From Celeribacter arenosi (GTDB lineage: Bacteria; Pseudomonadota; Alphaproteobacteria; Rhodobacterales; Rhodobacteraceae): a stretch of 64,000 nt of DNA. Below, piece by piece: positions 36,041 through 45,160 of the stretch. Made by a program: the position numbers and the translations under genes. Below the pieces are notes generated by a model. The model was not told where the DNA came from and searched no databases. It was given only the letters and a program-made list of their open reading frames with translations. How positions within the stretch are numbered: position 1 is the stretch's first letter; each line of letters opens with the position of its first letter. The stretch lies in contig NZ_BAABDF010000007.1 in NCBI RefSeq assembly GCF_039539485.1, positions 1,054,001 to 1,118,000 of the forward strand, in the 5' to 3' direction.

Positions 36041-37024
36041 ATGGGGCAGGGCGCGTATATTTTCGGCTGTTTGGGTCCCGTTTTGACCTCTAAGGAGGCG
36101 GCGTTTTTTCGGGATGCGGACCCATGGGGGTTCATTCTCTTTGCGCGCAACATTCAATCCGCGCCGCAGATCATCCGGCTGTGCGCTGATCTGCGCGAAG
36201 CGGTGGGGTGGCACGCGCCGATTCTCATTGATCAGGAGGGCGGGCGTGTCCAGCGGCTCCGCGGTCCACAATGGCAGGAACACCAACCGCCGCTGGACAT
36301 GGTCACTGCGACGTCAGACCCCGAGCGCGCGATGTGGCTGCGCGGTGCCTTGATTGGTGCGGAGCTTTCCGAGTTGGGAATTGACGTGAACTGTGCGCCG
36401 CTTCTCGACGTGGCCCAGCCCGACACCCATCCTTTTCTCTACAACCGTTGCTATGGCACGGACCCGGAAAAGGTCGCGGTGCTTGGGCGGGCCCATGTCG
36501 ACGGGATGGCCGCCGCGGGCGTGGCGCCGGTGATGAAACACCTGCCCGGGCATGGTCGCGGCACGAGCGACAGCCACCTCGAATTGCCCCGCGTTAGCGC
36601 GAGCCGCGCCGAATTGGACGACGATTTTGCCCCGTTCCGCGCGCTGAGCGACCTATCCATGGCCATGACGGCGCATATCGTCATGGAGGCGATCGACCCG
36701 CAGGCCTGCGCCACCCATAGCCCCGCCGTCATTGCCGTCATTCGCGAGGATATCGGGTTTGATGGGCTTCTGATGAGCGACGATGTTTCCATGGAGGCTC
36801 TCGATGGCACGATCCTGTCGCGGGCCGAAAAATCGATCGCTGCAGGGTGTGATTTGGTTCTCCATTGTAACGGGGACCTGGGCGAAATGGCCGCGATCGC
36901 GAAGATCGGTAAAATGACCGGCCCCGCGCATGAGCGTTCCGATCGCGCCGCCACCGCGCGCCCCAAACCACAGGGCATTGACATCCCCGCGCTCGCCGCT
37001 GAATTTGACAGGCTAACGCGGTAG
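36041..37024 (+). CDS. nagZ: β-N-acetylhexosaminidase NagZ (GH3)
   Basis: 327 residues from the ATG at 36041; a GTG at 36011 lies inside the preceding gene and is rejected. GH3 features are LIDQEGGRVQRLRGP, KHLPGHGRGTSDSHLELP (the flexible loop with the His-Asp general acid dyad) and LMSDDVSMEAL (nucleophile Asp). It removes N-acetylglucosamine from muropeptides in cytoplasmic peptidoglycan recycling. It is co-transcribed with the SPOR gene and scpA/scpB. Confidence 0.94.
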   Translation: MGQGAYIFGCLGPVLTSKEAAFFRDADPWGFILFARNIQSAPQIIRLCADLREAVGWHAPILIDQEGGRVQRLRGPQWQEHQPPLDMVTATSDPERAMWLRGALIGAELSELGIDVNCAPLLDVAQPDTHPFLYNRCYGTDPEKVAVLGRAHVDGMAAAGVAPVMKHLPGHGRGTSDSHLELPRVSASRAELDDDFAPFRALSDLSMAMTAHIVMEAIDPQACATHSPAVIAVIREDIGFDGLLMSDDVSMEALDGTILSRAEKSIAAGCDLVLHCNGDLGEMAAIAKIGKMTGPAHERSDRAATARPKPQGIDIPALAAEFDRLTR

Positions 37025-37044
37025 AAAAAGCAGGCGCAGGGCCC

Positions 37045-37839
37045 ATGTCCGGTGAGGACCAGTTTGACAGCGATGTTCTGACGCTAAGCGTTGAAGAACG
37101 CCTCGAAGCGGAAGCTTTGGTCGTCGATGTTGATGGCTTCGAAGGGCCGTTGGATCTCTTGCTGACATTGTCGCGCAGCCAAAAGGTCGATTTGCTGAAA
37201 ATCTCGGTCCTGCAACTCGCGCAGCAATATCTATTGTTCGTCGAAAAGGCCAAAGAACTTCGTCTCGAACTGGCTGCAGACTATCTGGTGATGGCGGCGT
37301 GGTTGGCGTTTTTGAAATCACGCCTGCTTTTGCCACCCGATCCCGCAGATGAGGGACCATCGGGTGCCGAACTGGCCGCCCATTTGGCGTTCCAGTTGCA
37401 GCGCCTCGAAGCGATGCGCGAAGCGGCGGCCAAACTCATGGCGCGTGATCAAAAGGGCCGCGATTTCTTTGTACGCGGCATTCCCGAAGAGGTCGAGCGT
37501 CTGCGCCACGTGACTTATACCGCCACCCTCATGGACCTGATGCAGGGCTACGCGCGGGTGCGCACAAAGGATGAATTCCGCCCCTTCGTGATGGACCGCG
37601 AAAGTGTCTACACGCTCGAACAGGCGCTCGACCGGATGCGGGGATTAATCGGTTATGCCGGTGATTGGACCGATCTGTCGTCCTATCTGCCCGAGGGCTG
37701 GGAGTTAGAGCCGAAACGACGACGCTCGGCCACGGCGGCGACATTTGCCGCGTCACTCGAATTGGCGAAACAGGGTAAAATCGAAATCCGGCAGGGCGGC
37801 ATGTTTGCCCCGATCGAGATCAAATCGCGAGGTCACTAA
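37045..37839 (+). CDS. scpA: Segregation and condensation protein ScpA
   Basis: 264 residues. The kleisin N-terminal signature FEGPLDLLLTLSRSQKVDLL is intact, followed by LAADYLVMAAWLAFLKSRLLLP. ScpA is the kleisin bridging SMC heads with the ScpB dimer in chromosome condensation and segregation. It is 20 bases after nagZ and overlaps scpB (TAATG). The C-terminal winged-helix part is short but present. Confidence 0.94.
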   Translation: MSGEDQFDSDVLTLSVEERLEAEALVVDVDGFEGPLDLLLTLSRSQKVDLLKISVLQLAQQYLLFVEKAKELRLELAADYLVMAAWLAFLKSRLLLPPDPADEGPSGAELAAHLAFQLQRLEAMREAAAKLMARDQKGRDFFVRGIPEEVERLRHVTYTATLMDLMQGYARVRTKDEFRPFVMDRESVYTLEQALDRMRGLIGYAGDWTDLSSYLPEGWELEPKRRRSATAATFAASLELAKQGKIEIRQGGMFAPIEIKSRGH

Positions 37840-38486
37840 TGCAGGACGATGCAGAGGCAATAGACGCCAAGGAAAGCCTGTTCGAGGCACCCCCATTGGC
37901 CGAACAGGAACGAATGGTCGAAGCCGTCCTTTTCGCATCCGCCGAACCGGTCAGCATCAGCGAACTCAACGCACGCATGCCCCATGGGTGTGATGCAAAG
38001 GTGGCCATTGAACAACTGACCAAACGCTATGAAGGGCGCGGTGTCCGCGTGGTGCGCAATGGTGACGCCTATGCGCTGCGCACCGCACCTGACCTTGGAT
38101 ATCTGATGCAAAAGGAGACGGTGGAGACGCGCAAACTGTCGCGCGCCGCCATCGAAACCCTTGCGATTATCGCCTATCATCAGCCCTGCACACGGGCCGA
38201 AATTGAAGAAATCCGTGGCGTCTCGGTGTCGCGCGGGACGTTGGATCAGCTCATCGAACTGGAGTGGATCCGTTTCGGGCGCCGTCGCATGTCGCCCGGT
38301 CGCCCCGTTACCTATGTGGTAACGCCCGCGTTCCTCGATCACTTCGGACTAGAGAGCGCGCGAGATCTGCCAGGTGTGAAAGAACTGCGCGCCGCAGGAT
38401 TGTTGGAGAGCCGACCTTTGCCCGGACTCGGCGATGAGGGCGAAGAAGACGAAGATCAGGACGACCTCTTCGAGGATGACGCGTGA
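37839..38486 (+). CDS. scpB: Segregation and condensation protein ScpB
   Basis: 215 residues. Two winged-helix domains are visible, with EAVLFASAEPVSISEL at the start of the first and ETLAIIAYHQPCTRAEIEEIRGVS in the second, diagnostic of ScpB. The C-terminal tail is acidic (EGEEDEDQDDLFEDDA). It partners ScpA and SMC. It is translationally coupled to scpA by overlap. Confidence 0.95.
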   Translation: MQDDAEAIDAKESLFEAPPLAEQERMVEAVLFASAEPVSISELNARMPHGCDAKVAIEQLTKRYEGRGVRVVRNGDAYALRTAPDLGYLMQKETVETRKLSRAAIETLAIIAYHQPCTRAEIEEIRGVSVSRGTLDQLIELEWIRFGRRRMSPGRPVTYVVTPAFLDHFGLESARDLPGVKELRAAGLLESRPLPGLGDEGEEDEDQDDLFEDDA

Positions 38487-38520
38487 TCTGGAAAACGTCT
38501 GACGGGAAGGGACCATAGAC

Positions 38521-38730
38521 ATGAATTTAGATAGAATTATCAACATGGTAATCCGCAGGATCACCAATCGACTCGTCAACAAGGGGATCGATGCGGGGGT
38601 GAAAGTTGCCTCGCGCAAGGGCGGTGCAAAAACCGGTGCGGCCTCTCAAAACGCGCCGCAGATGGACGCCGACGCCGTGAAAAATGCCAAGCGTGCAGCG
38701 AAAATGGCCCGACGCATGGGCCGAAAATAA
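38521..38730 (+). CDS. Small basic protein after scpB
   Basis: 69 residues, start ATG with GGGAAGGGA upstream. The N-terminal segment MNLDRIINMVIRRITNRLVNK looks like an amphipathic helix; the middle is Gly/Ala/Ser-rich and the end strongly basic (KNAKRAAKMARRMGRK). No family is recognised with certainty; similar short basic ORFs follow scpB in related genomes as far as general knowledge goes. It probably belongs to the scp operon, 34 bases downstream. Membrane-surface or nucleic-acid binding are possible roles. Confidence 0.7.
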   Translation: MNLDRIINMVIRRITNRLVNKGIDAGVKVASRKGGAKTGAASQNAPQMDADAVKNAKRAAKMARRMGRK

Positions 38731-38784
38731 CACGCAGGGACAATCCGGTTCACACGGCCGCATCGTTTTTTTGCGGGTCGATTA

Positions 38785-40263
38785 ATGGGTTCTTCAAGCA
38801 TCCGTCGTAGAAGTTGGAACAGGGCAGGATGTCCGGTTTACCAACTAGAACGGATGCGATTTCCCAGTATGAGTGTTCCAAGACCTGCCACGACCCATGG
38901 TACCCGCTGGCAAATCGCGCCGGTTCGTTTTGCAATCCGCGCCCATTGGGCCATTGCGCGATTGGGCGTTCTGTTTGCCGCCATTATCGGCATTTTTGTG
39001 CTTCGCGAACTCAACGATCTGTCCGTTGTAAAATGGGCGAACGGCACCCATCCTCTTACGGCTCTTTTGGTGATCATGTTGTCAGTCGCCATCCTCGGCG
39101 GCGGCGTGTTCAATCGGGAAACCCCTCTGCGGCGGGCGCTCTTTCTGAGTTGCTTCGTGATTTCGTGCGGTCATCTCTATGAAAGTAATGTGCTGGGCAC
39201 GCGATGGATCATGGAGACGGTGGAAAAGGTAACCGGCGGCGTCAATCCGGACATTTTCACTGGAAGCAACACAGCCATCGTGATTGCAGCCCTGTCTTTG
39301 GGCGCGCTATTGCGGCGTCGGTTCGAACGCATCGCCTTGATTATCGTGCTCGCGGGATTGATCCCGATTACCTATGCATTTCTGAGCTACACGTTGGGCC
39401 AAAGCGGCGGATATGGCGCAATGTCTCCGATGTCGCTGATGGCATTGACGTTATTGGCGGCTGCCAAGGTTCTGTCATTCTCGCGGACTGCCTATTTGAG
39501 ACCGATCCTGACCAATACGGTTTGGGCGCGCTTTGCGCGCGGTCAGATCGCCGCGATGATCCTCGGGGTTTGGGTCATCGGGCTTCTCGGAACTGAAATC
39601 ATCAGTGAGGGACAAAGTGAATGGACGCTTTCCGCCGTCATCTCGTTTTTTATTGTAACCATTCTGGTCTCGGGACCCCGTATCGCGCGCGTGGAGCGTG
39701 ATAATCGCATGATGGCTCGTGAACTGGCACGAAAGGTCGTGTTGGATCCGATGACGGGGCTGTTGAACCGAAGAGGTGCGATTGACTATCTCAATGACGT
39801 CAGCGCGCCTGACAAGGCCGACGTGGCTTTGGATCCGGCGCGAAAAGTCGGTGTGATCCTTGCAGACATCGACCATTTCAAACGGGTCAATGACACCAGT
39901 GGCCATCAGGTTGGCGATGAGGTCATCATTGATGTGGCCCGCAGGATGAAAGAATGCCTTCGCGCCTCTGATGTGTTGGTTCGGTGGGGGGGCGAGGAAT
40001 TCCTGATCCTTCTCGCGGATTGCGATCTGACGGGGACACTCGATACCGCTGAATCGTTGCGCTCCGCAGTTGCGCAACACGTTTCGTGGCACGATCCCGC
40101 ATGCGGAAATGTGCACGTGACCCTGTCCATGGGCGTGGCGGTGTACAATGTCGCGGCGGTTCCCTCGGTGGACATGGTGATCCGTGAAGCAGACGCCGCG
40201 CTCTATATGGCCAAATTCAGCGGTCGAAACCGTGTTCAGTCGCCAATCTTGCGGCTAAACTGA
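38785..40263 (+). CDS. Membrane-bound GGDEF diguanylate cyclase
   Basis: 492 residues. A basic N-terminus is followed by about eight hydrophobic segments (residues ~55-300) without a recognised sensor family, then a GGDEF domain. The catalytic signature is GGEEF at 402-406, and the inhibitory I-site RASD at 393-396 lies exactly five residues before it, so product inhibition is likely. DPMTGLLNRRG and ADIDHFKRVNDTSGHQVGD complete the active site. It would make cyclic di-GMP from two GTP. An ATG at 38854 or 38869 could also be used. It is 54 bases after the small basic gene and convergent with dcd. Confidence 0.92.
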   Translation: MGSSSIRRRSWNRAGCPVYQLERMRFPSMSVPRPATTHGTRWQIAPVRFAIRAHWAIARLGVLFAAIIGIFVLRELNDLSVVKWANGTHPLTALLVIMLSVAILGGGVFNRETPLRRALFLSCFVISCGHLYESNVLGTRWIMETVEKVTGGVNPDIFTGSNTAIVIAALSLGALLRRRFERIALIIVLAGLIPITYAFLSYTLGQSGGYGAMSPMSLMALTLLAAAKVLSFSRTAYLRPILTNTVWARFARGQIAAMILGVWVIGLLGTEIISEGQSEWTLSAVISFFIVTILVSGPRIARVERDNRMMARELARKVVLDPMTGLLNRRGAIDYLNDVSAPDKADVALDPARKVGVILADIDHFKRVNDTSGHQVGDEVIIDVARRMKECLRASDVLVRWGGEEFLILLADCDLTGTLDTAESLRSAVAQHVSWHDPACGNVHVTLSMGVAVYNVAAVPSVDMVIREADAALYMAKFSGRNRVQSPILRLN

Positions 40264-40279
40264 CGAACCCATCCCGCAC

Positions 40280-41350
40280 TCACGTCCGGAAATGTTTGGC
40301 GAGCTTGAGGCCCTGACCCTGATAGTTGGAGGCCAGATCTGCACCGTACAGGCGATCCGGGGCGCTCTCCATTTTCTCATAAACCAATCGCCCGACAACT
40401 TGCCCGTGTTCCAGAACAAAGGGCGCTTCATGGCAGCGGACTTCCAAAACACCGCGTGACCCCGTTCCGCCCGCGGTCGCATGCCCGAACCCGGGATCAA
40501 AGAAGCCCGCATAGTGCACGCGAAACTCACCAACCATGGCCAGATAGGGCGCCATTTCGGCGGCATAATTCGGGGGGATATGGACAGCTTCGCGACTGAC
40601 AAGAATGTAGAATGCGCCGGGATCGAGGATGATGCGACCATCGCGCGTATGAATAGGCTCCCAGTATTCATCCGGCGCATAATGGCCGATCCGGTCGAGG
40701 TCGATCACGCCGGTATGTGGTTTGGCGCGATACCCGACGAGGTCCCCCTCTGCCGGTTTCAGGTCGACCGAGAATCCCAAACCCTGATCAATAACCGCGT
40801 CGCCATCGACCAGAGGCGTGGCTTCATGCAGAGCAAGTAGTTCCTCATCCGAGAGGACCGCATGCCCGCTGCGGAACCGGATCTGGTTCAGCCGCATTCC
40901 GGGACGCACGAGGACAGAGAAAGAGCGCGGACAAATCTCTGCGAACAGGGGACCCTTGTAGCCTGCGGGGATACGGTCGAATTCGGTGCCACCATCGGTG
41001 ATCAAGCGGGTCAAAAGATCGAGCCGCCCTGTAGAGCTCTTTGCATTGGCCACGGCCTGAACATCGTCAGGTAGATCCAATGTCTCCATCAGGGGCACAA
41101 CATAGACACAACCCTTTTCGAGAACCGCGCCATCGGTAAGATCGATTTGATGCATCTCGAATTCGCGCAAACGTTCGCTGACCGTTTGATTTTCACCTGT
41201 GAGGAATGAGGCGCGAACCCGCCAAGCACGGTTTGCGAGACGCAGGTCGAGTGAGGCAGGTTGAACCTGCGCATCCGTAATCTCGGGGGATGCCGACAAG
41301 GCGCCGCTAGCGATCATCTCGCGGATTTTATGGTCGGCTAGTACACCCAT
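40280..41350 (-). CDS. dcd: 2'-Deoxycytidine 5'-triphosphate deaminase (long alphaproteobacterial type)
   Basis: 356 residues from the ATG at 41350, which has GGGGACAG just upstream. It is about twice the length of the E. coli enzyme because it contains two dUTPase-like halves (the PF06559 form). Visible blocks are QPASLDLRL, ANAKSSTGRLDLLTRL in the first half and YAGFFDPGFGHA in the second. It deaminates dCTP to dUTP, feeding thymidylate synthesis. It is convergent with the GGDEF gene, 16 bases apart, and downstream of tRNA-Pro. Confidence 0.92.
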   Translation of the reverse strand: MGVLADHKIREMIASGALSASPEITDAQVQPASLDLRLANRAWRVRASFLTGENQTVSERLREFEMHQIDLTDGAVLEKGCVYVVPLMETLDLPDDVQAVANAKSSTGRLDLLTRLITDGGTEFDRIPAGYKGPLFAEICPRSFSVLVRPGMRLNQIRFRSGHAVLSDEELLALHEATPLVDGDAVIDQGLGFSVDLKPAEGDLVGYRAKPHTGVIDLDRIGHYAPDEYWEPIHTRDGRIILDPGAFYILVSREAVHIPPNYAAEMAPYLAMVGEFRVHYAGFFDPGFGHATAGGTGSRGVLEVRCHEAPFVLEHGQVVGRLVYEKMESAPDRLYGADLASNYQGQGLKLAKHFRT

Positions 41351-41397
41351 TTCTGTCCCCAATCGCAGCTCGCAAGGTCTTTGGGAATGTCTAACGC

Positions 41398-41432
41398 AAA
41401 ACCGCCCGTCGCGGAAGTCGCGAACGGGCGGT
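41398..41432 (-). terminator. Terminator of tRNA-Pro
   Basis: ACCGCCCGT (41401-41409) pairs with ACGGGCGGT (41424-41432), with CGCG/CGCG able to pair inside the loop. On the minus strand it ends in GGTTTTGCG, directly after the tRNA 3' end (15 bases). Confidence 0.7.
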
Positions 41433-41446
41433 ATTACGGGGTGTTT

Positions 41447-41523
41447 TGGTCGGGCTAGCAGGACTCGAACCTGCGACCTTCCGTCCCCCAGACGGACGCG
41501 CTACCAGGCTGCGCTATAGCCCG
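41447..41523 (-). tRNA. tRNA-Pro(GGG)
   Basis: 77 bases on the minus strand including an encoded 3' CCA. The acceptor arm CGGGCTA pairs with TAGCCCG, with discriminator A. The anticodon stem TCCGT/ACGGA encloses the loop CTGGGGG, giving anticodon GGG with G37, as expected for proline. The T-arm contains GGTTCGAGTCC. An alternative stem register would give CTG (Gln), but it breaks the arm geometry. Confidence 0.95.
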
Positions 41524-41594
41524 ACGTGGTGCCCTTTCATACGGATTTTCGGGAGCGGGGCAAGGAGAAAACACGCAAGGCGCGCGAGTTAATT

Positions 41595-42605
41595 CTACCC
41601 GTTAAGGCGTGCGTGCAATGCCTCTGCACGCGCGACCAACGCGGACAGTTCGGACGCAGGAATTCGCGCGTAATCCGTCGCCGAATAGCGCCCCAGAACC
41701 CCGATTGCGGTAAAATCTGCATCGCGGTCTTCGGGATCTGCGGGCACATCAACGGCATTCACCGATGGCGTCGTCGGTTCATTATGCGTCGCCTCTGCTT
41801 CGGTTAGACCAAATGTGTCTTCTGGATAGGTCTGCTGTGAGGAGGCGAAGACATTGGAAACATCACCGAGTTCTTCAACGCCTTCTTCATCAGCCCCAGA
41901 GACATCTTCAACCACGGGCGAAGCATCAACTTCACCAAATGTTTCCGGCTCGGGCGGCGTTTCAACGGCGTCGAAATTAAAGCTCTCGGTCACAGGGGGC
42001 GGGCCGGCCGTCTCTTCGATATTGTGCGGTTCTTCAATAGAGTCTGCGGGTGCTGTCGGCTGCGCGTCCGGTGTCTCCTCGACAGATGCTTCAAGCGCCT
42101 GCGTGTCCATCAGTGGCGGCGTGACGATGTCTTCGGGCGTTTCGACGGGAGTCGGCGGCACTGCCTCTGTGCGAATTGGCGGCGTGCTTTGGGAAATCGG
42201 CGCGAAAGGCACCACGCGCGGTTCGTCATCAACAGGATCGGGCAGGGACGGCACATCCTCGGCCATTGGCGCGGACGGGATCGCGACGTCAATGGAATCG
42301 ATGGCAGGAGATTCAATCGGCGCGACGCCATCAATTTCCGGCGACAGGGAGGCGACATGTTTCACGCCTTGCTCGCGCAGCAGTTTTTGTACGCCGCGAA
42401 TGGTCATGCCGTCGTCGTGGAGGAGTTTTTTGATACCACCCAAAAGGGCCATGTCGCTGGGGCGGTAATAGCGGCGCCCACCGGCCCGTTTCACGGGTTT
42501 TACCTGTGAAAACCGGCTTTCCCAGAACCGCAAAACATGCGCGGGGGTTTCCAACCAATCAGCAACCTCGCTGATTGTGCGGAAGGCGTCGGGCGACTTC
42601 TCCAT
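41595..42605 (-). CDS. MerR-family transcriptional regulator with long acidic Pro/Glu/Val-rich region
   Basis: 336 residues. The N-terminal MerR winged helix (~residues 8-80) contains ISEVADWLETPAHVLRFWES and GGRRYYRPSDMALL. No cysteine metal-binding set follows. Residues ~85-295 are a low-complexity, acidic, Pro/Thr/Val/Glu-rich stretch, probably disordered. The last ~30 residues (LGRYSATDYARIPASELSALVAR) look ordered again. It stands downstream of ihfA with a 14-base gap, the conserved position for this MerR protein in Rhodobacteraceae. Its targets are unknown. Confidence 0.88.
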   Translation of the reverse strand: MEKSPDAFRTISEVADWLETPAHVLRFWESRFSQVKPVKRAGGRRYYRPSDMALLGGIKKLLHDDGMTIRGVQKLLREQGVKHVASLSPEIDGVAPIESPAIDSIDVAIPSAPMAEDVPSLPDPVDDEPRVVPFAPISQSTPPIRTEAVPPTPVETPEDIVTPPLMDTQALEASVEETPDAQPTAPADSIEEPHNIEETAGPPPVTESFNFDAVETPPEPETFGEVDASPVVEDVSGADEEGVEELGDVSNVFASSQQTYPEDTFGLTEAEATHNEPTTPSVNAVDVPADPEDRDADFTAIGVLGRYSATDYARIPASELSALVARAEALHARLNG

Positions 42606-42619
42606 TACAAATCAGTCCC

Positions 42620-42919
42620 TTACGATTTGTTTCCGGCCGCAACGCGGTCTTTCATCAAATGCGAAGGGCGGAAGGTAAGAACACGACGTGCGGGGATTGG
42701 CGCTTCGTCACCGGTTTTCGGATTGCGACCGACACGGGCGGATTTGGAGCGCACCGAGAAGGTTCCAAATGAGGAAATCTTGACTGTTTCGCCCTCGATC
42801 AGCGCATCTGAAATATGGTCCAGAACGCTCTCGACGAGTTGAGCAGATTCGTTGCGGCTAAGTCCGACTTCGCGAAAAACAGCTTCGCTGAGGTCCATAC
42901 GCGTCAATGTCTTGCTCAT
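42620..42919 (-). CDS. ihfA: Integration host factor subunit alpha
   Basis: 99 residues, standard length. MSKTLTRMDLSEAVFREVGLS begins the protein, the DNA-bending arm is RNPKTGDEAPIPARRVLTFRPS, and the KISSFGTFSVR core is intact. IHF binds and sharply bends DNA at specific sites in recombination, replication and transcription; it could also assist the island integrase. It is 103 bases after fabH on the same strand. Confidence 0.96.
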   Translation of the reverse strand: MSKTLTRMDLSEAVFREVGLSRNESAQLVESVLDHISDALIEGETVKISSFGTFSVRSKSARVGRNPKTGDEAPIPARRVLTFRPSHLMKDRVAAGNKS

Positions 42920-43022
42920 TTTACTCCCCTACCTTTGTTCGCTCAGAGAGTGTCAGACGTCCAAGCATCCGTCAATATCAATGACTTGGCGGACGTTGTA
43001 TCGGCATACTCTGGCGCGACTT

Positions 43023-43997
43023 TTACCAGCGCAGAACGACCGCGCCCCATGCAAGTCCGCCACCAATCGCCTCGGCGACGATAACATCGCCTCTTTTGAT
43101 CTGGCCGCGATCTCGCCCGACCGACATGGCCAGAGGGATCGATGCAGCAGAGGTATTGCCGTGGTCCTGGACCGTCACAACTACCTTGTCCATCGAGTGC
43201 CCGAGCTTTTTGGCAGTGCCTTCGATGATGCGGATGTTGGCCTGATGGGGCACAATCCAATCCACATCCGCTGGCACCATGCCGGCGCGTTCAATGGCCA
43301 GTTCGGCAGTCGAGGCCAGTTTTTGCACGGCCTGTCGGAAGAGTGGATTGCCCTGCATCCGCAGTTTGCCAGCGGTGCCCGTGGTCGACACACCACCATC
43401 GACATAGAGCATGTCGCGATAATTGCCGTCCGAATTTAGGTCAACGGCGAGAATGCCACGGTCGGATGACGTGCCTTGGCCTTCTTGTGCCTCGACGACA
43501 ACCGCGCCAGCGCCATCGCCAAAAAGGACGCAGGTTGAACGGTCCGTCCAGTCGAGGATCCGGCTGAAAGTTTCGGCGCCGATGACCAGAATGCGCTTTG
43601 CCTGACCGGAAACGATCTGTGCATTGGCATTGGAGAGCGCATAGATGAACCCGGCACACACGGCCTGCACGTCAAAGCCGAAGCCGCGCACCATGCCCAA
43701 TTCTTTTTGGATCATCGTGGCGACAGACGGGAAGGTGAGATCGGGCGTGGAGGTGGCGACAATCACCGCGTCGATGTCGTCGGCCGCACACCCCGCATCG
43801 GACAGCGCGGCCTTTGCCGCGGCAGTACCCATCGTGGAGGTGGTTTCGCCTTCGGCGGCGAAATGGCGACGCTCGATACCGGAACGGGTGCGAATCCATT
43901 CGTCCGTCGTGTCGAGGGTTTTCTCGAACTCAGCGTTTTCGACGACCCGTTCGGGGAGATAGTGTCCCACACCGGTGATGACTGCCCGAACGGCCAT
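43023..43997 (-). CDS. fabH: β-Ketoacyl-ACP synthase III
   Basis: 324 residues, thiolase fold. The catalytic triad is Cys114 (QAVCAGFIYAL), His251 (VPHQANIRI) and Asn281 (DHGNTSAAS). It condenses acetyl-CoA with malonyl-ACP to begin fatty acid synthesis. It is 17 bases after plsX in the yceD-rpmF-plsX-fabH cluster, tying phospholipid and fatty acid initiation together. Confidence 0.97.
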   Translation of the reverse strand: MAVRAVITGVGHYLPERVVENAEFEKTLDTTDEWIRTRSGIERRHFAAEGETTSTMGTAAAKAALSDAGCAADDIDAVIVATSTPDLTFPSVATMIQKELGMVRGFGFDVQAVCAGFIYALSNANAQIVSGQAKRILVIGAETFSRILDWTDRSTCVLFGDGAGAVVVEAQEGQGTSSDRGILAVDLNSDGNYRDMLYVDGGVSTTGTAGKLRMQGNPLFRQAVQKLASTAELAIERAGMVPADVDWIVPHQANIRIIEGTAKKLGHSMDKVVVTVQDHGNTSAASIPLAMSVGRDRGQIKRGDVIVAEAIGGGLAWGAVVLRW

Positions 43998-44014
43998 GGT
44001 AGTCCAGTCTTTGA

Positions 44015-45145
44015 TTATTCTTGAGGCGTAGTTTGCGCTGACGCTGCAGCAGATGCAACCCGTGCCGCGAGCCTGTCGGTGAAGCCGGATGCCGCCAATT
44101 CGTATGCCAATTTGATTGCGGACGAAATGCCGGTGGCATCGGCGGAGCCGTGCGATTTCACAACCGTTCCGCGCAAACCGAGGAACACGCCGCCATTCAC
44201 ACGTCGCGGATCAATTCGTTTTTGCAGGCGGCGCATGGAGGTGAGCGCGAGCAGGGCGGCGATACGGGACAAAGGAGTCGCTTTGAACGCTTCTTTGAGC
44301 AGGTCACCGACGAGTCGGGCGGTGCCTTCGCCGGTTTTCAACGCCACATTGCCGGTGAAGCCGTCGGTGACGATGACGTCCACATCGGCAGACGGGATAT
44401 GGCCACCTTCGACAAAGCCGACATATTTGTAACTGCCAATGCCGCTCGCCTGATCGATGAGGTCTTGGGCTTCCTTGATTTCGGCGCGGCCTTTGTGTTC
44501 TTCCGTGCCAACGTTGAGCAGGCCGACACGCGGATTGTCGATGCCCAGTCCATTGCGGGCATAAGAGGCGCCCATCATCGCGTATTGCAAAAGATCGCGG
44601 GCGTCGGCGCGGATATCAGCACCCACATCCAGCATCACGTTAAAGCCGCCTTCATTTCGTGATGGCCACAGGCAGGCGATAGCAGGGCGGTTCACCCCCT
44701 CGATCCGGCGCAGGCGGATCATCGCGGTTGCCATCATCGCACCGGTATTGCCGCAGGATACGATCGCCTGCGCTTCGCCGTCACGCACCGCGTCAATCGC
44801 GCCGCGCATCGATGTATCGGCGCGCCGCATCGCCTGCGAAGGCTTTTCATCCATTGTGACAACGCCTGTGGTTCCACGCAAAGTCACCCGATCACGCAGC
44901 CAACGACGGCGCTCGATCAGGGGCTCCAGAACCTCGGCATCGCCGAAAACAATAAAATGGACGTGGGGGTTTTTCTTCGCAGAACGCGAAATGCCAGCGA
45001 CGACCGCGGAAGGTCCGCGGTCGCCACCCATGGCGTCAATCGCCAATGTAACTTTGATTCCGGCGCGAACGGCCAAACGCCCTTTGACCGAACCATCCGT
45101 TGAAACGGAGGGATTTGAACCGGTCTTCGAGGGTGTGGCGCTCAT
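44015..45145 (-). CDS. plsX: Phosphate acyltransferase PlsX
   Basis: 376 residues. IAIDAMGGDRGPSAVV-type opening (here LAIDAMGGDRGPSAVVAG), VSCGNTGAMMA, and the glycine-rich VTDGFTGNVALKTGEG are diagnostic. It converts acyl-ACP to acyl-phosphate for PlsY, the first step of phospholipid synthesis. The first ~30 residues are a Ser/Thr-rich extension before the conserved start, so a later start cannot be excluded. It is 15 bases after rpmF. Confidence 0.95.
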   Translation of the reverse strand: MSATPSKTGSNPSVSTDGSVKGRLAVRAGIKVTLAIDAMGGDRGPSAVVAGISRSAKKNPHVHFIVFGDAEVLEPLIERRRWLRDRVTLRGTTGVVTMDEKPSQAMRRADTSMRGAIDAVRDGEAQAIVSCGNTGAMMATAMIRLRRIEGVNRPAIACLWPSRNEGGFNVMLDVGADIRADARDLLQYAMMGASYARNGLGIDNPRVGLLNVGTEEHKGRAEIKEAQDLIDQASGIGSYKYVGFVEGGHIPSADVDVIVTDGFTGNVALKTGEGTARLVGDLLKEAFKATPLSRIAALLALTSMRRLQKRIDPRRVNGGVFLGLRGTVVKSHGSADATGISSAIKLAYELAASGFTDRLAARVASAAASAQTTPQE

Positions 45146-45160
45146 GACAGGAGCGTAGAC

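Noticed and set aside
41447..41523. tRNA-Gln(CTG) reading of the tRNA
   Set aside because: That needs a shifted anticodon stem; the TCCGT/ACGGA stem gives GGG with normal geometry.
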